From NCBI RefSeq assembly GCF_002564465.1, contig NZ_NUUX01000044.1, positions 1 through 61,448 on the forward strand: a stretch of 61,448 nt of DNA, read 5' to 3'. The notes beneath the pieces are model-generated. The model did not search any database, had not been told where the DNA came from, and saw only the letters and a list, made by a program, of their open reading frames with translations. This DNA comes from Bacillus sp. AFS088145 (GTDB taxonomy: Bacteria > Bacillota > Bacilli > Bacillales > Bacillaceae_G). How positions within the stretch are numbered: position 1 is the first letter of the stretch; every line of letters starts with the position of its first letter. The position numbers and the translations under genes were made by a program. Below are positions 18,002 to 26,530 of this stretch, piece after piece.

Positions 18002-19458
18002 CTACGAAAAAAGAGCCGACAAAACTTACAAATAAACTAGTTACAAATGCTCATACAATAAGTGATCGGATCGGTTATGGAGTAAGTTTTGATGTCGGAA
18101 AACGTGTGATTTTTGTAAATAAAGTTGAAGTTAATCTATATTATGTTAACGGATTAACGGATACAAGCTTTATTCAAAGATTCTTAGATGACTTAATTGG
18201 GTTAGAAAAAGTCGAGAAAAATAAATCAATGTTTAAAAATATTGAGGATACGATTGTCCATCAATCAGTAGAAATCGTTTTAACATTTGAAGATGTTATT
18301 AAGAAGGTATTATCTGGTTTAATCGTAGTATTAGTTGATGGAGAAGATAAAGGACTTGCAGTCGATGTTAGGAGTTATCCTGGACGTGGTCCAACTGAAC
18401 CAGATACCGAGCGAGTAGTACGTGGATCACGAGATGGTTTTACTGAAAACATTATTAATAATACTGGCCTTATTAGAAGACGTATTCGCGATGAAAATTT
18501 AAGAAATGAAATTCTTCAGGTTGGTGAAAGCTCTAAGACAGATATTTGTTTATCCTATATAGAAGGCTTAGCGCACGCGGAACTTGTTAAAGAAGTTCGG
18601 GATCGCATTACAGGTATCCACGTTGATGGTCTTACAATGACAGATAAGAAATTAGAGGAATTTATTTTAAAACAAGGATATAATCCTTTTCCTTTAGTTA
18701 GATATTCGGAAAGACCTGATGTTGTTGCAAACCACATTCTCGAAGGACATGTATGTATTATCGTGGATACATCTCCGAGTGTAATCATTACGCCTGCAAC
18801 GTATTACCACCATATGCAACATGCTGAAGAATTCAGACAAACTCCTACAGTCGGAACATTCCTTCGATGGTGTCGTTATATAGGAATTTTTATGTCAATC
18901 TTTTTATTACCATTTTGGTTACTATTATGTAATTATCCAGAGGTATTACCAAAATCATTAAGTTATATTGGTCCAAAAGAAACAAGTAATATTCCAATTT
19001 ATTTACAATTAATTATTGCCGATATGGGGATTGAATTCCTGAGAATGGCAAGTATACATACACCAAATGCAGTTTCCACTTCAATGGGGATTATTGCAGC
19101 AGTATTGATTGGGCAAGTCGCAATTGATGTAGGCCTTTTCCAACCGGAAGTAGTACTATATACAGCCGTGTCGATGATTGGATCATATGCGACGCCTAGT
19201 TATGAGCTAGCACTTGCAAATAAATTGGCCAAATTCTTTATATTAATTTTAACTGCAATATTAGGTGTTAAAGGCTTTATGATTGGTTCAACACTATTTA
19301 TACTGTTTTTAGCAAGCCTCAACACTTTAAATACACCTTATTTTTGGCCATTTATCCCATTTGATGGCAGAGCCTTCTGGCATTTAGTTATCCGTACTAA
19401 AGCTAGTGAAAATCAACATCAAAAAGGTGGAAAAACAATCGGTGATGCTACCATTTAA
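17998..19458 (+). CDS. spoVAF: Stage V sporulation protein AF (GerA-family)
   Basis: 486-aa relative of the A subunits of germinant receptors: a large N-terminal soluble domain (about 1-285, including SYIEGLA and the [12 protein letters not shown] region) followed by four or five membrane helices. Last gene of spoVA; reported to assemble with FigP into an ion channel that amplifies germination in B. subtilis. No ger gene adjoins it. Closed by the terminator at 19519-19553. Confidence 0.94.
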   Translation: MTTKKEPTKLTNKLVTNAHTISDRIGYGVSFDVGKRVIFVNKVEVNLYYVNGLTDTSFIQRFLDDLIGLEKVEKNKSMFKNIEDTIVHQSVEIVLTFEDVIKKVLSGLIVVLVDGEDKGLAVDVRSYPGRGPTEPDTERVVRGSRDGFTENIINNTGLIRRRIRDENLRNEILQVGESSKTDICLSYIEGLAHAELVKEVRDRITGIHVDGLTMTDKKLEEFILKQGYNPFPLVRYSERPDVVANHILEGHVCIIVDTSPSVIITPATYYHHMQHAEEFRQTPTVGTFLRWCRYIGIFMSIFLLPFWLLLCNYPEVLPKSLSYIGPKETSNIPIYLQLIIADMGIEFLRMASIHTPNAVSTSMGIIAAVLIGQVAIDVGLFQPEVVLYTAVSMIGSYATPSYELALANKLAKFFILILTAILGVKGFMIGSTLFILFLASLNTLNTPYFWPFIPFDGRAFWHLVIRTKASENQHQKGGKTIGDATI

Positions 19459-19459
19459 T

Positions 19460-19500
19460 TTGCTTATATTTGCTCAGTCTGAGCCTTTATTTGCAGTGCA
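19460..19500 (+). repeat. Possible short member of the 21-bp TTGCAG-phased repeat family
   Basis: TTGCTC at 19470 and TTGCAG at 19491 are spaced exactly 21 bp, with the same A/T-rich lead-in (TATTTGC) as the array at 21320. Only one full unit plus an extra TTGC at 19460, so the assignment is tentative. Confidence 0.4.
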
Positions 19501-19518
19501 GCACGCTTTTAACACAAT

Positions 19519-19553
19519 AAACCCGGTTACTTTTTTAAGTAACCGGGTTTGTT
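19519..19553. terminator. Terminator between spoVAF and ypuA
   Basis: The stem AAACCCGGTTACTT/AAGTAACCGGGTTT serves spoVAF and probably the convergent ypuA. Confidence 0.92.
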
Positions 19554-19559
19554 TCATTA

Positions 19560-20429
19560 TTATTTAAAGAATGAAAGAATCGCATCAAATAATGCAGAGA
19601 AGAAATCTTTAAGTTTTTGAATAAAAGACTGACCTTCTTTAGAATTTAGATAATCTGAAATTTTATTTTTAGCTTTTGTTAATTGGTTCCCTACTTGATC
19701 CCAATTAATATTTAAATCTTTCATTTTTTCAAATAAAGACATCAAACTAGCCTTTTGATCCGCAGTTAATGTGATACCAAGATCCTTTGCTATTCGATCA
19801 ATTAATAATTTTAATTCATCGGTTGACATGTTTGGATTTTTAGCAAGCTCTTCTTTCACTTTAGTGACAAGTTGTACAGCTTTTTCATTACCTACTGAAT
19901 CACCAAGTTTGGCAGTTTTAACCATTTCTTCATTTGCTACTTTTTTAACATCATCAGGTATAACTTCACCTGAACTTAGCTCATAAGCCTTCATAATCCC
20001 AGTTAAAGCAGCTGTACCAGAGACTTCAAATGGTGCAGTAATGACAATATTTGCATCTTTTAATCCAGCTGTGATTAAAGCATTTGTATACATTGAGTTA
20101 GTAACCCATGAAATGTTATTTGATTGAACGACAATACCTGTATTTTTTTCACCGATTGTAATCATAGCAGATGAAAGAGCTCGAGTACCGATTTGAGCAC
20201 TAGGTACAGTACCATCTAAATATTTATGCTCCTCTTGATTCGAAACAGTCACAATTCTAGCATCGGATGGTGCACCCATTTCAGCTAATAATGATTTCTT
20301 TTGCGTTTCAGACAAATTTTGTCCAAGAGTAACAATCGTATCACCAGGAACAGAATCAGCAAATACCGATAAAGGCATAGCTAATAATCCCATTGAAATG
20401 GTGAACGCTAATAACTTTCGTTTTAACAA
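19560..20429 (-). CDS. ypuA: YpuA-like secreted DUF1002 protein
   Basis: 289 aa with a clear signal peptide (LLKRKLLAFTISMGLLAMPLSVFA) and an exported domain made of a beta-rich first part and a helical C-terminal part. The start is TTG 20429, supported by AAAGGGAG upstream; the longer frame to 20456 would include that site. Synteny (spoVA to ypuA/ppiB) and sequence agree with B. subtilis YpuA, a DUF1002 protein of unknown function. lysA, which follows spoVAF in B. subtilis, is absent. Confidence 0.85.
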   Translation of the reverse strand: MLKRKLLAFTISMGLLAMPLSVFADSVPGDTIVTLGQNLSETQKKSLLAEMGAPSDARIVTVSNQEEHKYLDGTVPSAQIGTRALSSAMITIGEKNTGIVVQSNNISWVTNSMYTNALITAGLKDANIVITAPFEVSGTAALTGIMKAYELSSGEVIPDDVKKVANEEMVKTAKLGDSVGNEKAVQLVTKVKEELAKNPNMSTDELKLLIDRIAKDLGITLTADQKASLMSLFEKMKDLNINWDQVGNQLTKAKNKISDYLNSKEGQSFIQKLKDFFSALFDAILSFFK

Positions 20430-20615
20430 AGAGACACTCCCTTTACAATAATCCAAATTTTACATCTTACAACACTATTATAGTACTTTTAGAAAACTTG
20501 TCATTACTTTTTGTTTTTTGTATGATTATATAAGCGTTACTAGTTTATTCAGTAATGAAAAATATAGGACATTTAAGTCTTATGAAATTGTACATACATA
20601 AGGAGGATTTTTATT

Positions 20616-21053
20616 ATGAAAAAAGCAAGTATAACATTTGAAAATGGTGAACAAATTTTAATCGAATTATTCCCAGAGCATGCACCAGGTACAGTTGAAA
20701 ACTTTGAAAAATTAATCCGTGAAGGTTTCTACAATGGATTAACTTTCCACCGTGTAATTCCTGGATTTGTATCTCAAGGTGGAGATCCAAACGGTAATGG
20801 AACAGGTGGCCCAGGATACAAAATTAAATGTGAAACTGTTGGTAACCCATTAAAACACAAAGCTGGATCTTTATCAATGGCACATGCTGGAAAAGATACT
20901 GGTGGTAGCCAATTCTTTATCGTTCACGAGCCACAACCACATTTAGATGGCGTACATACAGTTTTCGGTCAAGTAATCGAAGGCATGGATACAGTTTTAA
21001 GAATGCGTAATGGCGATGTTATGCAAGAAGTTAAGGTTTGGGACGAAGAATAG
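20616..21053 (+). CDS. ppiB: Peptidyl-prolyl cis-trans isomerase (cyclophilin)
   Basis: 145-aa cytosolic cyclophilin with the catalytic FHRVIPGF motif (Arg and Phe near residues 45-50), the QGGDP loop and GGSQFFI. AAGGAGG lies upstream of the ATG. Monocistronic, terminated at 21088-21125. Confidence 0.96.
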   Translation: MKKASITFENGEQILIELFPEHAPGTVENFEKLIREGFYNGLTFHRVIPGFVSQGGDPNGNGTGGPGYKIKCETVGNPLKHKAGSLSMAHAGKDTGGSQFFIVHEPQPHLDGVHTVFGQVIEGMDTVLRMRNGDVMQEVKVWDEE

Positions 21054-21087
21054 TCAAACCAATATTCTAAAAAGACTTCAAATGAAG

Positions 21088-21125
21088 AAAACCACAAGGG
21101 GAAAATTTTTCCTTGTGGTTTTTTA
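21088..21125 (+). terminator. Terminator of ppiB
   Basis: The stem AAAACCACAAGG/CCTTGTGGTTTT is followed by a T-run. Confidence 0.92.
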
Positions 21126-21319
21126 ACATGTTCATGATTGGTTAAACGGTGGAATATTTCATAGTAGTTCGGACGACTTATTGAACATTAAATTAGGAGA
21201 TTAATTTTTGTATTTTTTGAAAAATGTTTAGTTTTTAGTGTTTCACATTCTAATTTTCATGTTATTTCTTCACTATTCTTGATTCCTATCATCTAATTCA
21301 ACATGATTCATCGGCTTAT

Positions 21320-21465
21320 TTGCAGTTTTCTTATTTTTAATTGCAGATATGATTTTTTAAATTGCAGATTTCCAAAATTTAATTGCAGATTTGGCTTTTT
21401 TTATTGCACATACTCCGATTTAATTGCAGTTCACTTGAATTTAATTGCACTAACTGGTCTCACCT
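21320..21465 (+). repeat. 21-bp-phased TTGCAG tandem repeat (7 anchors)
   Basis: TTGCA(G/C) occurs at 21320, 21341, 21362, 21383, 21404, 21424 and 21445, i.e. spacings of 21, 21, 21, 21, 20 and 21. The consensus unit is TTGCAGAT, then 7-8 variable bases, then TTTAA. The array fills the gap between ppiB and the cupin gene and runs into the cupin 3' end. A related array in the opposite orientation lies at 34946-34993. The remainder of 21054-21471 holds the ppiB terminator and featureless AT-rich sequence. Confidence 0.85.
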
Positions 21466-21471
21466 TGATCT

Positions 21472-22098
21472 TCAACGCTGTTGATAATAATGCTGGTTGT
21501 AATATGAATTTTGATAATAATTTTGGTTCTGCTGATTTGCAAATTCATGCTGATTTTGAACTTGTCGATTACAGTTTTTTGGTGGTCCTATAAATATAGA
21601 AGGTTGTAAATTTGCTGTTGCATTTTTCCATTGGTTTTCATCAAGGCAGTAAGTATGTGAGACGATATTTGAAGGTGTAAATTTCATTAAATCAGAGAAT
21701 AAAATTACATCAGGGGAAGGTGCATTAAATATGGCTAATAAATGAGTATTGTCAACAGTTGCGATTTCATAATGCCACCAACCTTGTGGTACGTTTGCAA
21801 CTTGACCAGGGGTAATTGGGAAATTTAATAGTTGCTTTGTATAAGGATTCAAAATCGATACAACTGCGGCGCCAGAAATACAATATACTAATTCTGATGA
21901 ATTTTGATGATAATGTGGCTCTACAACATTATTTACACTTAAATATATATCTAATAAAGACAAATTATCCAAAGTATTCAAATCATTAACACTTAATTGA
22001 TTGATAAAGTTTTGATTATCCTTCACAAAGGCATGGTTTTTATTTATATCATAAGTATATTGAATATTTGGCGATGTATAATCTAAATCCAACCTCAT
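21472..22098 (-). CDS. Cupin protein with Gln/Asn/Tyr-rich tail, possible spore coat protein
   Basis: 208 aa. One cupin barrel with a complete metal set: H62, H64 and E69 in PHYHQNSSE and H109 in WWHYEI. The partners G75 and P104 of the cupin motifs are also present. The last roughly 35 residues (NRQVQNQH...QNYYQNSYYNQHYYQQR) are low-complexity Gln/Asn/Tyr, a composition common in coat and exosporium proteins. The start ATG 22098 follows AAAGGGTG. Oxalate-decarboxylase-like cupins occur in Bacillus coats, so a coat role is reasonable but inferred. No sporulation promoter was identified. The gene sits where B. subtilis has ypuB-D/ribDEAH. Confidence 0.72.
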   Translation of the reverse strand: MRLDLDYTSPNIQYTYDINKNHAFVKDNQNFINQLSVNDLNTLDNLSLLDIYLSVNNVVEPHYHQNSSELVYCISGAAVVSILNPYTKQLLNFPITPGQVANVPQGWWHYEIATVDNTHLLAIFNAPSPDVILFSDLMKFTPSNIVSHTYCLDENQWKNATANLQPSIFIGPPKNCNRQVQNQHEFANQQNQNYYQNSYYNQHYYQQR

Positions 22099-22107
22099 AA
22101 TGATCAC

Positions 22108-22427
22108 CCTTTTATAGATTTCTAACTAAAATTTACTTTATTCAAATTTAGCTAATTGGTGACAAAAGCCTATAAGGTTGGAATGGCAAGAAGTATACAT
22201 GGCTAGAACACTAAATCATTCTAAATTCCACCTATACCATATATCCCGTTTTTCCTTCTCTCTGGTTTTCTGACTTGACAGAAAAATGTGAGAATTATAT
22301 ATTTGAAATATTGATATATTTGGAACGAATTTTTATATTTACCGTAATATAGAGGGATAATCAATCATATAATATGTATTGGTTTAGAAGCTAATTAGAG
22401 TTTTAATAATTTTTAAGAGGGGTTAAC
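22108..22427. other. Intergenic stretch between cupin and ribT
   Basis: Divergent promoter region of the cupin (minus) and ribT (plus) genes. I see no FMN riboswitch, hairpin or repeat. The only candidate signal is an AT-rich segment at 22310-22400 with several TATATT-like boxes. Confidence 0.5.
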
Positions 22428-22787
22428 ATGTTAATTAGGTATAAGAAAACATATGAGAAAATTGCAATGGGCCTGCTTTCGTTTATGCCGAATGAAAAGA
22501 ATGTGAAGAGCTTAGTAAATACGATTAAAGATTATGAAACTAAAGATGATAATCATTTGTTCCTTTGGAAATTAGACGATATTGTTGGGATTATTGGAAT
22601 ACAACTACTACCAGATAAGGTTATTATGATTAAACATTTAAGTGTAAACCCTTCATTCCGAAATCAAGGTATTGCAACTTCACTTTACGATGCTATTAGA
22701 TCTCAGTATACAGACTATACAATCGTAACAACGCAAGAAGTAGCTTCATTTATTGAACATTGCCATGTTAGTTTGAAAGTATTATAG
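22428..22787 (+). CDS. ribT: Orphan RibT, GNAT-family acetyltransferase
   Basis: 119-aa GNAT-fold protein closely resembling B. subtilis RibT as I remember it (start MLIRYKKTYEKIAMGLLSFM, then VNTIKDYET and FLWK). The acetyl-CoA loop reads RNQGIATSL. RibT is the last gene of the ribDEAHT operon in B. subtilis, and its substrate is unknown. Here it stands at the same chromosomal position (between ppiB and ypuF) without ribD, ribE, ribA or ribH. It has its own ribosome site (AAGAGGGG) and a strong terminator. The C terminus is a few residues shorter than that of B. subtilis. Confidence 0.85.
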   Translation: MLIRYKKTYEKIAMGLLSFMPNEKNVKSLVNTIKDYETKDDNHLFLWKLDDIVGIIGIQLLPDKVIMIKHLSVNPSFRNQGIATSLYDAIRSQYTDYTIVTTQEVASFIEHCHVSLKVL

Positions 22788-22824
22788 AAAAAGGTGCTCA
22801 TTTTTTTTGAGCACCTTTTTTTTG
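22788..22824 (+). terminator. Terminator of ribT
   Basis: The stem AAAAAGGTGCTCA/TGAGCACCTTTTT is followed by a T-run. The arm TGAGCACCTTTT recurs in the hairpin at 23051-23084. Confidence 0.93.
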
Positions 22825-22840
22825 CGTTGTAATAAAAATG

Positions 22841-23035
22841 CTTCTATGAACCATTCATGAGTAAGAATTTTTAAACTTCATGCTTTTTTTACATACTCAT
22901 GAACCAGTTATGAGTAAGTACGAACCAAGAAAATGCTATTTAGATTACTCATAAACCATTCATGGGAAAGTACGAACCAAGAAATTACTATTTTGCTTAC
23001 TCATAAACCAGTCATGACTAGGTATGATTCAACTT
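22841..23035. repeat. 52-bp tandem repeat with palindromic core, about 3.5 copies
   Basis: The anchor AACCA occurs at 22849, 22902, 22954 and 23006 (spacings 53, 52, 52). Each unit carries an imperfect palindrome of the type ACTCATGAACCAGTTATGAGT, and the middle units continue with GTACGAACCAAGAAA and an AT-rich linker. Outer copies are degenerate. It fills the gap between two convergent genes and lies between two related hairpins. No coding potential. Confidence 0.85.
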
Positions 23036-23050
23036 CCATTTCGAAACAGT

Positions 23051-23084
23051 AAAAAAGATGCCCATTTATTTGAGCACCTTTTCC
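23051..23084 (-). terminator. Terminator of ypuF
   Basis: On the minus strand, AAAAGGTGCTCA pairs with TGGGCATCTTTT (two G-U pairs), followed by a T-run. Closely related to the ribT terminator on the other side of the 52-bp repeats. Confidence 0.8.
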
Positions 23085-23091
23085 TATAACT

Positions 23092-23595
23092 CTATATTTT
23101 TCTTCGTAATTCTAATTGCTTTAATCTTTCCGAAATGACATCTGTTCGATCTCTTGTAGAATGTTTATTAATTAAATCTTCGGTAAAAGTCGAGTATTTT
23201 TCTTCTTGATTTTGATATCTTTCAATCAATTCTTGGTCATTTATCGGGAGATTGAAAGGGTGAAATTCCGTTTCGTTTTGAAGGTTTAGCTGTAAATCTG
23301 ATATGATTTGTTGAAAGCGTAATTGATCAATTCCAGCCATTTCCAATAAATTAGAATCATTTGAAAAGATAATAACGTGTCGAAATAATTTTTTTGCACC
23401 AGTAAAGTTTCTTCTTCTATAATGATATAACACTACTGATAATCTTATTAAACCTAACCAGACCTTTTTATATTGATGATTTAATTCAAGTTTCCATTGT
23501 TCCTCAAGAATTTCATGACATTCAAAAAAATCTTGATCAAAATGGAAATGACATAAATATTTTATGTATCGTTCGTTTTTATTGTAATGGACCAA
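23092..23595 (-). CDS. ypuF: YpuF-like DUF309 protein
   Basis: 167-aa helical protein with the DUF309 signature HFDQDFFECHEILEEQWK near residues 17-34 and a basic YHYRRRNFTGAKKLF helix. Function unknown. The start is TTG 23595 behind AAAGAGGTG; a GTG at 23604 in the same frame lies inside that ribosome site. The position just before scpA-scpB matches B. subtilis. Confidence 0.8.
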   Translation of the reverse strand: MVHYNKNERYIKYLCHFHFDQDFFECHEILEEQWKLELNHQYKKVWLGLIRLSVVLYHYRRRNFTGAKKLFRHVIIFSNDSNLLEMAGIDQLRFQQIISDLQLNLQNETEFHPFNLPINDQELIERYQNQEEKYSTFTEDLINKHSTRDRTDVISERLKQLELRRKI

Positions 23596-23644
23596 GTTTT
23601 TCACCTCTTTATTACTAAAATTTTATCAGAAATGGAATTATTTA

Positions 23645-23683
23645 AAAAGAAGAAAGCCTAAACTAATGTCTAGACTTTCACGT
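23645..23683 (-). terminator. Terminator of the yjcZ-type micro-gene
   Basis: On the minus strand, GAAAGTCTA/TAGGCTTTC (one G-U) is followed by TTCTTTTT. Confidence 0.75.
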
Positions 23684-23705
23684 TTTGTTTATTCACGGGG
23701 TTAAA

Positions 23706-23822
23706 TTAACAGACGAAAGCACATCCTACGATGATTAATAAAATAAATAATACTACGATTAAAGCAAAGCCTCTGCCGTGGCCGAAACCGCCGAACTCTG
23801 GAGAAACAGCACCTTTACTCAT
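23706..23822 (-). CDS. YjcZ-family sporulation micro-protein
   Basis: 38 aa: a short Gly-rich head (VSPEFGGFGHGRG), a single transmembrane helix of the form FALIVVLFILLIIVGCAF and a C-terminal Cys. This architecture is typical of the small YjcZ/YoyG-type sporulation membrane proteins that are numerous in Bacilli. An excellent ribosome site (AAGGAGG, 7 bp before ATG 23822) supports expression. Confidence 0.85.
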   Translation of the reverse strand: MSKGAVSPEFGGFGHGRGFALIVVLFILLIIVGCAFVC

Positions 23823-24030
23823 GAAATAACCTCCTTACCAAAAAAATAATTCTTCTTGCACTGATATCTTATGAAAAATTTTAGAAATTGGTATAGGCGT
23901 AAAACTAAAAATTTAGGAACAAAGTAACTTCATCGATGAAAAAACCTTTTCTGTTATATAGTTTTATGAAATAATACTTTATACTGTTATAGAGTATATT
24001 TTTATTTTAAAGTAAGTTGGTGAGTAGTTT

Positions 24031-24801
24031 GTGAAACAATATGAAGTTAAAATTGATGCATTTGAAGGGCCATTAGATTTATTACTTCATTTAATTCAAC
24101 GTTTTGAAATTGATATTTATGATATACCTGTATCTGAAATAACAGATCAATATGTTTCATATATTCATACAATGAAAGAATTAGAATTGGATATTGCAAG
24201 TGAATATTTAGTGATGGCAGCTGAATTACTTGCGATGAAAAGTAAAAGTATTTTACCTAATCATGAAGAACAAGCTGATTGGGATGCTGTACTTGAAGAA
24301 GACCCTAGAGAAGAACTAATGAATCGATTAATTATATATAAGCAATTTAAAGAAGCGGCAATCGTATTTCAGGAAAAAGAATCCGAACGTGCGATGATTT
24401 TTACCCGAAATCCGGTTGATTTGTCCGAATATGGACCAAGACCAGAAGATATTGTCATGCCGACTGATGTTACGATTTACGATATGTTTGGTGCACTTCA
24501 AAAGCTATTTAAACGTAAAAAGCTACAAGAACCGCTTCAAACTAAAATTGTTCGTGAAGAAATATCGATCGAAAAAAGAATGAATGAAATTATTACTTAC
24601 TTAAAAAGTTTAAAAAAGAGAACAAATTTCATCAGTTTATTTCCATATAATGATAAAGAAAGTATTGTAGTTACTTTTTTAGCGATTTTGGAGTTAATGA
24701 AAACAAAAGACATTGTAGTAGAACAGGAACAAAACTTTTCAGAAATATTTCTAACATCACGAGAGGTTTTTGAAGATAAGCAAGCTGAGGTGTACTTGTA
24801 A
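24031..24801 (+). CDS. scpA: Segregation and condensation protein A
   Basis: Kleisin subunit that bridges the two heads of the SMC condensin ring. 256 aa, with the family start EVKIDAFEGPLDLLLHLIQ, a helical middle and a C-terminal winged helix. The start is GTG 24031. Overlaps scpB by one base. Confidence 0.96.
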   Translation: MKQYEVKIDAFEGPLDLLLHLIQRFEIDIYDIPVSEITDQYVSYIHTMKELELDIASEYLVMAAELLAMKSKSILPNHEEQADWDAVLEEDPREELMNRLIIYKQFKEAAIVFQEKESERAMIFTRNPVDLSEYGPRPEDIVMPTDVTIYDMFGALQKLFKRKKLQEPLQTKIVREEISIEKRMNEIITYLKSLKKRTNFISLFPYNDKESIVVTFLAILELMKTKDIVVEQEQNFSEIFLTSREVFEDKQAEVYL

Positions 24802-25382
24802 TGGAACTGGAAAAAAATTTAGTAGGAGTTCTTGAAGGACTTTTATTTGTAGCTGGCGATGAAGGAATATCGATTGTCGAGCTATCCGAGACTTTAGAAT
24901 TAAGTCAGACAGATGTTCTAGAATTAATTGAGAGTCTAAAAAAAGAATATGAAAATCCTAACAGAGGATTACAACTTAGAATATTAGCTAACAGATATAA
25001 ACTAACTTCAAAGAGGGAACATGGTGAGTTTTTTAAAAAATTAGTTGAAAGTCCATCGAACTCTTCGTTGTCACAAGCAGCATTAGAAACTTTAGCGATT
25101 GTTGCATATCAACAACCTATCACGAGGACAGAAATTGAAGATATTCGTGGAGTTAAGACTGAAAAACCAATTCAAACTCTTGTCTCGAAATATTTAATTA
25201 AAGAAGTTGGACGTGCTGAAGGTACTGGACGTGCAATTTTATATGGAACCACTTCTGAGTTTTTAGATTATTTTGGTCTAAAAAATATTAAAGAATTACC
25301 TCCACTACCACAAGATTTAAAAATGGAAGAGGTTGAAGAAGAAGCAGATTTATTTTTTAGCAAATTTGAAAAACAAGATTAG
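24801..25382 (+). CDS. scpB: Segregation and condensation protein B
   Basis: Kleisin-interacting tandem winged-helix (KITE) partner of ScpA in the SMC complex. 193 aa, with ALETLAIVAYQQPITRTEIEDIRG near residue 92 and an acidic C-terminal tail. Starts within the scpA stop (TAATG). Confidence 0.96.
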   Translation: MELEKNLVGVLEGLLFVAGDEGISIVELSETLELSQTDVLELIESLKKEYENPNRGLQLRILANRYKLTSKREHGEFFKKLVESPSNSSLSQAALETLAIVAYQQPITRTEIEDIRGVKTEKPIQTLVSKYLIKEVGRAEGTGRAILYGTTSEFLDYFGLKNIKELPPLPQDLKMEEVEEEADLFFSKFEKQD

Positions 25383-25454
25383 TTAAAAAATTCTGCAAAT
25401 CTTTATGTATCCTATGTTAAACTAATACTATGGAAATCTTGGAGGGTGAAAGAA

Positions 25455-25850
25455 TTGTTAATTTATAATTGTCATGGGTATGAATTAGTAAAGGCTCAAC
25501 CAAATACTTCGGAAGATTTTTTTAATCGTTCTGAAGTTGAATATGAATATAATGGTCAAAAAATTGTTACTTCTGTCTTATATGTTCGCTTTTTTGAAGA
25601 ACAACTTTCTGAAGAAAGTGATTTAAAAACAACTAGATTATATGAAAATGGTGATCAATCAGTAGATTTCCGTGATATAGTGGCACTTGCGCTAATTATT
25701 AAAAATCCTGATTATCGTGGAAGAAAGCGAATATATATTAATGAATTAGATCAATTTGTTAAAGAGCTACAAGGTGCTGATTTTGATAAGTTGGTAGGAT
25801 ATGTGAGAAGTATTAAACAAAATTCAAATAAAATTGAAATATCGATCTAA
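25455..25850 (+). CDS. Uncharacterised 131-aa protein
   Basis: No family recognised. A soluble alpha/beta-type sequence with no signal or membrane segment, beginning MLIYNCHGYELVKAQP, rich in acidic residues (EEQLSEES) and ending in beta-like IEISI. The start is TTG 25455 behind GGAGGGTG; a GTG at 25446 lies inside the ribosome site. It lies between scpB and ypuI with 18 bp to the next gene, so the two are probably cotranscribed. Confidence 0.65.
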   Translation: MLIYNCHGYELVKAQPNTSEDFFNRSEVEYEYNGQKIVTSVLYVRFFEEQLSEESDLKTTRLYENGDQSVDFRDIVALALIIKNPDYRGRKRIYINELDQFVKELQGADFDKLVGYVRSIKQNSNKIEISI

Positions 25851-25868
25851 TTTAACGGAGGGAAAAAA

Positions 25869-26363
25869 ATGTCGAATAAGATGGTAGAGCATCAATTAAA
25901 AATTGTTGGTAATCAATTAGGGATTGTTGGTCTAGAGTGTAATTTGTTTTTAAATAAGAATTCTTTACCGTCATTTCAACATGAAAACCAAGCAGTGGAT
26001 CCTAACTACTTAGAAAAAATACTTTCTTCATTACGTAGAATTACAGTATATTGTGAGGATGCTAAAGAAGTTTGTGAGAAAATTTTAAATGGACAGTTCC
26101 ATAAAGCAACTGCTGAAGATACTTTACATAAAATTTACCACAGATGTATCGCAGAATTCTTCTCTCCTAAAAACGATGCATGGTATGAAAATAGTCGTGC
26201 AGCATACACTGGTAATCAAGCAATTACATTCTATAAAGCTGTGCCAGGTACAGTCCAAGACCTATTTTCGTCATTAGAAAAAGTTTTTCAACAAATGCGA
26301 GAAGAACTTGAGTATTATGAAACAGATTATTCAACAAAACTTATGCAACAATATAAACAGTAA
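25869..26363 (+). CDS. ypuI: YpuI-like DUF3907 protein
   Basis: 164-aa helical soluble protein. Assigned mainly by position (scpB, ypuI, then dacB in B. subtilis) and by similar length and opening (MSNKMVEHQLKIVGNQLG). Contains a Tyr/His-rich centre (HKIYHRCIAEFFSPKND, AWYENSRAAYTG). Function unknown. ACGGAGGGAAAAAA precedes the ATG; a terminator follows at 26403. Confidence 0.65.
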   Translation: MSNKMVEHQLKIVGNQLGIVGLECNLFLNKNSLPSFQHENQAVDPNYLEKILSSLRRITVYCEDAKEVCEKILNGQFHKATAEDTLHKIYHRCIAEFFSPKNDAWYENSRAAYTGNQAITFYKAVPGTVQDLFSSLEKVFQQMREELEYYETDYSTKLMQQYKQ

Positions 26364-26402
26364 TTAGAAAATAGCTAAATGTAAATAGTAATGTTAAGAG
26401 AC

Positions 26403-26434
26403 AAAGACTAGAAATTTTCTAGTCTTTTCTTTTT
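26403..26434 (+). terminator. Terminator after ypuI
   Basis: AAGACTAGAAA/TTTCTAGTCTT followed by TTCTTTTT. Confidence 0.9.
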
Positions 26435-26530
26435 GTAAAAAAATCAAAAAAATTGGATATATCTAGTAATATTTATCTAAGATACGTTACAATACTATAG
26501 AAATTTCTTTGTAAGAGAAGAGGATTAAAA

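Noticed and set aside
21303-21593. A 96-codon plus-strand reading frame with a seven-residue periodicity (NCRxxxF-like)
   Set aside because: The heptads are simply the translation of the 21-bp DNA repeat. There is no ribosome site, and the second half is antisense to the cupin gene.
22108-22427. FMN riboswitch before ribT
   Set aside because: None of the RFN blocks seen at 48580-48712 occurs here.
21320-23035. CRISPR array
   Set aside because: Both tandem repeats lack unique spacers of the right length, and no cas gene is present in the window.
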